Positions 62,180-64,000 of a stretch of 64,000 nt of DNA are shown here, one piece after another. The translations under genes were made by a program, and so were the position numbers. The notes under the pieces were generated by a model. It did not search any database and was not told the origin of the DNA. It saw only the letters and a list, made by a program, of their open reading frames with translations. Position 1 is the first letter of the stretch. Every line of letters begins with the position of its first letter. Source of the DNA: Calliopsis andreniformis. Lineage: Eukaryota; Arthropoda; Insecta; Hymenoptera; Andrenidae. The stretch lies in contig NC_135064.1 of assembly GCF_051401765.1 (NCBI RefSeq), positions 20,744,001-20,808,000 on the forward strand, written 5' to 3'.

Positions 62180-62798
62180 CAGGGTGTGCCAGAACTGGTG
62201 GTACAAGGGAAGAGGGTGATTCTAGATTAATCTAGATGAGAGAATAAGATGAAAGTGTAGAATACATATTTTTGATGTCACGCTTCGGTTTCGAGAAAAT
62301 TTACTTCGAATTTTGACTGAGTATTAGAGTACTGAGCTGTAGTTTTAAGTGGAAGGGGAATGCTTCTAGGATTTATGTGTAAAAGTATATGGGGCATTGG
62401 GTATGCTTCTAATGAGAGGTCAATGAAGCCAAAATTAGAGTATGAATGTATGTCTGTTTGTCTTTTGTTGTCTCTTCTTTAAGGCAGGCGCATTACGCTC
62501 ACGCAGACGTGAAAGAGATGGAGCTATGTGCTTTCTATATATCTGCATCCTTCCATCTTGGCTTCAGCACGCAGTTTCAATGCCCCATATAGTCTTATAG
62601 TGGTCAGACTGGGAGTATTTCCCTTATTCCGTGTAGTCTTCAAGTATCCAAAATTGTATTTTGAGTACGCTTATATTCGACCATAATTCCTTGAAAAACG
62701 AAGCACGATATCAAAAAAGTTTATTCTGTATTTTTGATTTATTGTTTTCATGTAGAATCCCCTTCTTTCTGCTTGACCATCAGTTCTGGGACACCCTG
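62180..62798. mobile_element. TA-flanked inverted-repeat element, about 620 bp
   Basis: Left end TA-CAGGGTGTGCCAGAACTGGTGGT and right end (reverse complement) TA-CAGGGTGTCCCAGAACTGATGGT: 23 bases with two differences. The interior shares the 20-base word ACGCTTCGGTTTCGAGAAAA with the element at 52915-53446. No transposase frame, so it is non-autonomous. Confidence 0.75.
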
Positions 62799-64000
62799 TA
62801 TGTATGGCCAATTCAAACGATTCTGGCCGCATCGACACTATCTCTTTTCCTCTTATTCGATGGCTCTTGTGTAAGAAAGAGATAGAAACTGTCGGTGGGA
62901 CAGATTCGTTTGAGCTAAGTGTATTCGGTTCCAGTCGTTTGAGTAACCGATCCGAGCCGAGTATTCAAAAGAAGCGAGCGGATCGAAAGAAGCTAATGCT
63001 TAGAAGAAGTCAAGGATTCTTGAGGATCGCTAGAAAAAATATATGGTACTTGTCCATATTTTTATGCTCGTACTTAATTCTGTGCCTTCGGATAAAAATC
63101 ATTTATACAAACTCATCCGGAACTGTTATATATAAACTGAGGAATTCTTTTTTATTCCAATTTACTTATTAATATATAAGATTTAAAGAAAAGTATTTCG
63201 AGCAGCTTGAATAAATTGAGCGAGTGTTACGATCAAATCATATAATTAAATTGTTACCTATGATATATAAAGAAAATACAAAATTAATTGCCTTTTTAAC
63301 TAAAAAAGAATTTGTAAATTCGAATCAGACAGATCCCCCCTTCCACCAGTCATTCACTCTAACCATATTTTTTTTATAGATCTATAGTTATTCTGTGTAG
63401 TAACCATTGAATCTGCGCCATCTTTGAGAACAAATCATCCGCGCCACCTGAGCGAGGTAGATGATACTAAGGTTTCCCGATTCATAGTATGCTCATTTTT
63501 CATAAAATTTGTAGTATCTGGCAAAAAATAAAAGACAGGAATTACGAATTAGTGAGAAACTTTGTTTATAGGTCGTGTGAACTATTATTCTGCAAAAAAT
63601 TGGTTATAAATAGTGTCACAAGAATGTATACATATGAATGGAAGACCTATGATAAAAAACCTATGTGAGTGGAAAATTTTAGTAACACATACTTCCTTCA
63701 GAGGGCGAACATTGTATATGCTCAAAAATGGCGCGGCCAAAGTAATCATAGACAGTTATAGGCAGACAGAGCTGATAGGGCTGTCTTACACTGTTTTATG
63801 TCGTATGTTCAAAAGTTGCATGCCCTATCCACTTATCCAGTAATTATAGGTGGGATATCTATACAAATCAGCGTTGAATGTGATAACACTGATCTAGCAT
63901 AAACATGCACGAGTTGCATAATTTAGTTGGCATCTGCACAGAATAAATTTGAACTACTCGGTCTTTTCGCGGTTTCAAGCCACTCAGTAAACCTTTTCTA
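62799..64000. other. Non-coding DNA at the right edge
   Basis: AT-rich, with a pair of CTCF-core-like motifs at 63415-63449. No exon with supporting splice signals was recognised. Confidence 0.4.
63415..63449 (-). promoter_or_regulatory. Two tandem CTCF-core-like motifs
   Basis: GCGCCATCT at 63415-63423 and GCGCCACCT at 63441-63449. Read on the minus strand they are AGATGGCGC and AGGTGGCGC, both fitting the insect CTCF core AGRKGGCGC, in the same orientation 26 bp apart. Confidence 0.4.

Noticed and set aside
61691..62219. Overlapping open frames on both strands near 62 kb
   Set aside because: CpG-island composition. A non-coding first exon or promoter is a better fit.
1..64000. tRNA, rRNA, known miRNA, CRISPR and viral genes
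   Set aside because: I looked for B-box-like words, familiar insect miRNA seeds, spaced direct repeats and viral-type proteins and saw none. A covariance-model search would be needed to exclude small RNA genes.

Overview
This window is eukaryotic and almost certainly from an insect. The identifiable proteins are animal housekeeping proteins interrupted by short spliceosomal introns with canonical GT-AG ends. The background is AT-rich, with abundant CpG in GC-rich islands. Protein style and genome texture fit Hymenoptera, most likely a bee, but this is an inference and no species is claimed. There is no prokaryotic gene organisation, CRISPR array or rRNA.

Layout. From 1 to about 31 kb the DNA is mostly intronic or intergenic. 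It is punctuated by the 5' coding exons of one unidentified minus-strand gene: ATG exon at 30770-30854, cassette exon 28518-28562, exons 27053-27314 and 23755-23943. All of these are phase-compatible, and the gene continues towards or beyond the left edge. GC-rich islands at 11.2-11.8, 15.0-16.9 and 25.2-25.9 kb look like promoters or enhancers. From 33.6 to 44.5 kb lies a compact cluster of five conserved genes: PTAR1 (minus), TBCA (plus), PDCD7/U11-59K (plus), UTP15 (minus) and DCAF12 (plus). PTAR1/TBCA and UTP15/DCAF12 are divergent pairs, TBCA/PDCD7 are head-to-tail with 173 bp between CDSs, and PDCD7/UTP15 converge with 292 bp between stops. From 44.5 to 49.4 kb there is AT-rich 3' flank. 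A TNFAIP8/TIPE-family gene (minus) occupies 49376-51449, with a possible distant 5' exon ending at 61754. From 51.5 to 64 kb the DNA is non-coding, with repeats, a GC-rich island and a pair of CTCF-type motifs at the right end.

The named genes share no single pathway. They cover ribosome biogenesis (UTP15), minor-intron splicing (PDCD7), tubulin folding (TBCA), prenylation (PTAR1), CRL4 ubiquitination (DCAF12) and lipid/apoptosis signalling (TNFAIP8-like). Their closeness reflects compact packing with shared promoters rather than an operon-like function.

The most novel-looking signal is a dispersed palindromic element, seen five times. Each copy has a 50-bp core with two 22-nt arms and a 6-nt loop, and some copies have arms extended by similar flanks. 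There are also several TA-flanked inverted-repeat (MITE-like) elements with CAGGGTG-type termini. Two of them are the same family in opposite orientation, and one of those two contains two of the hairpin copies.
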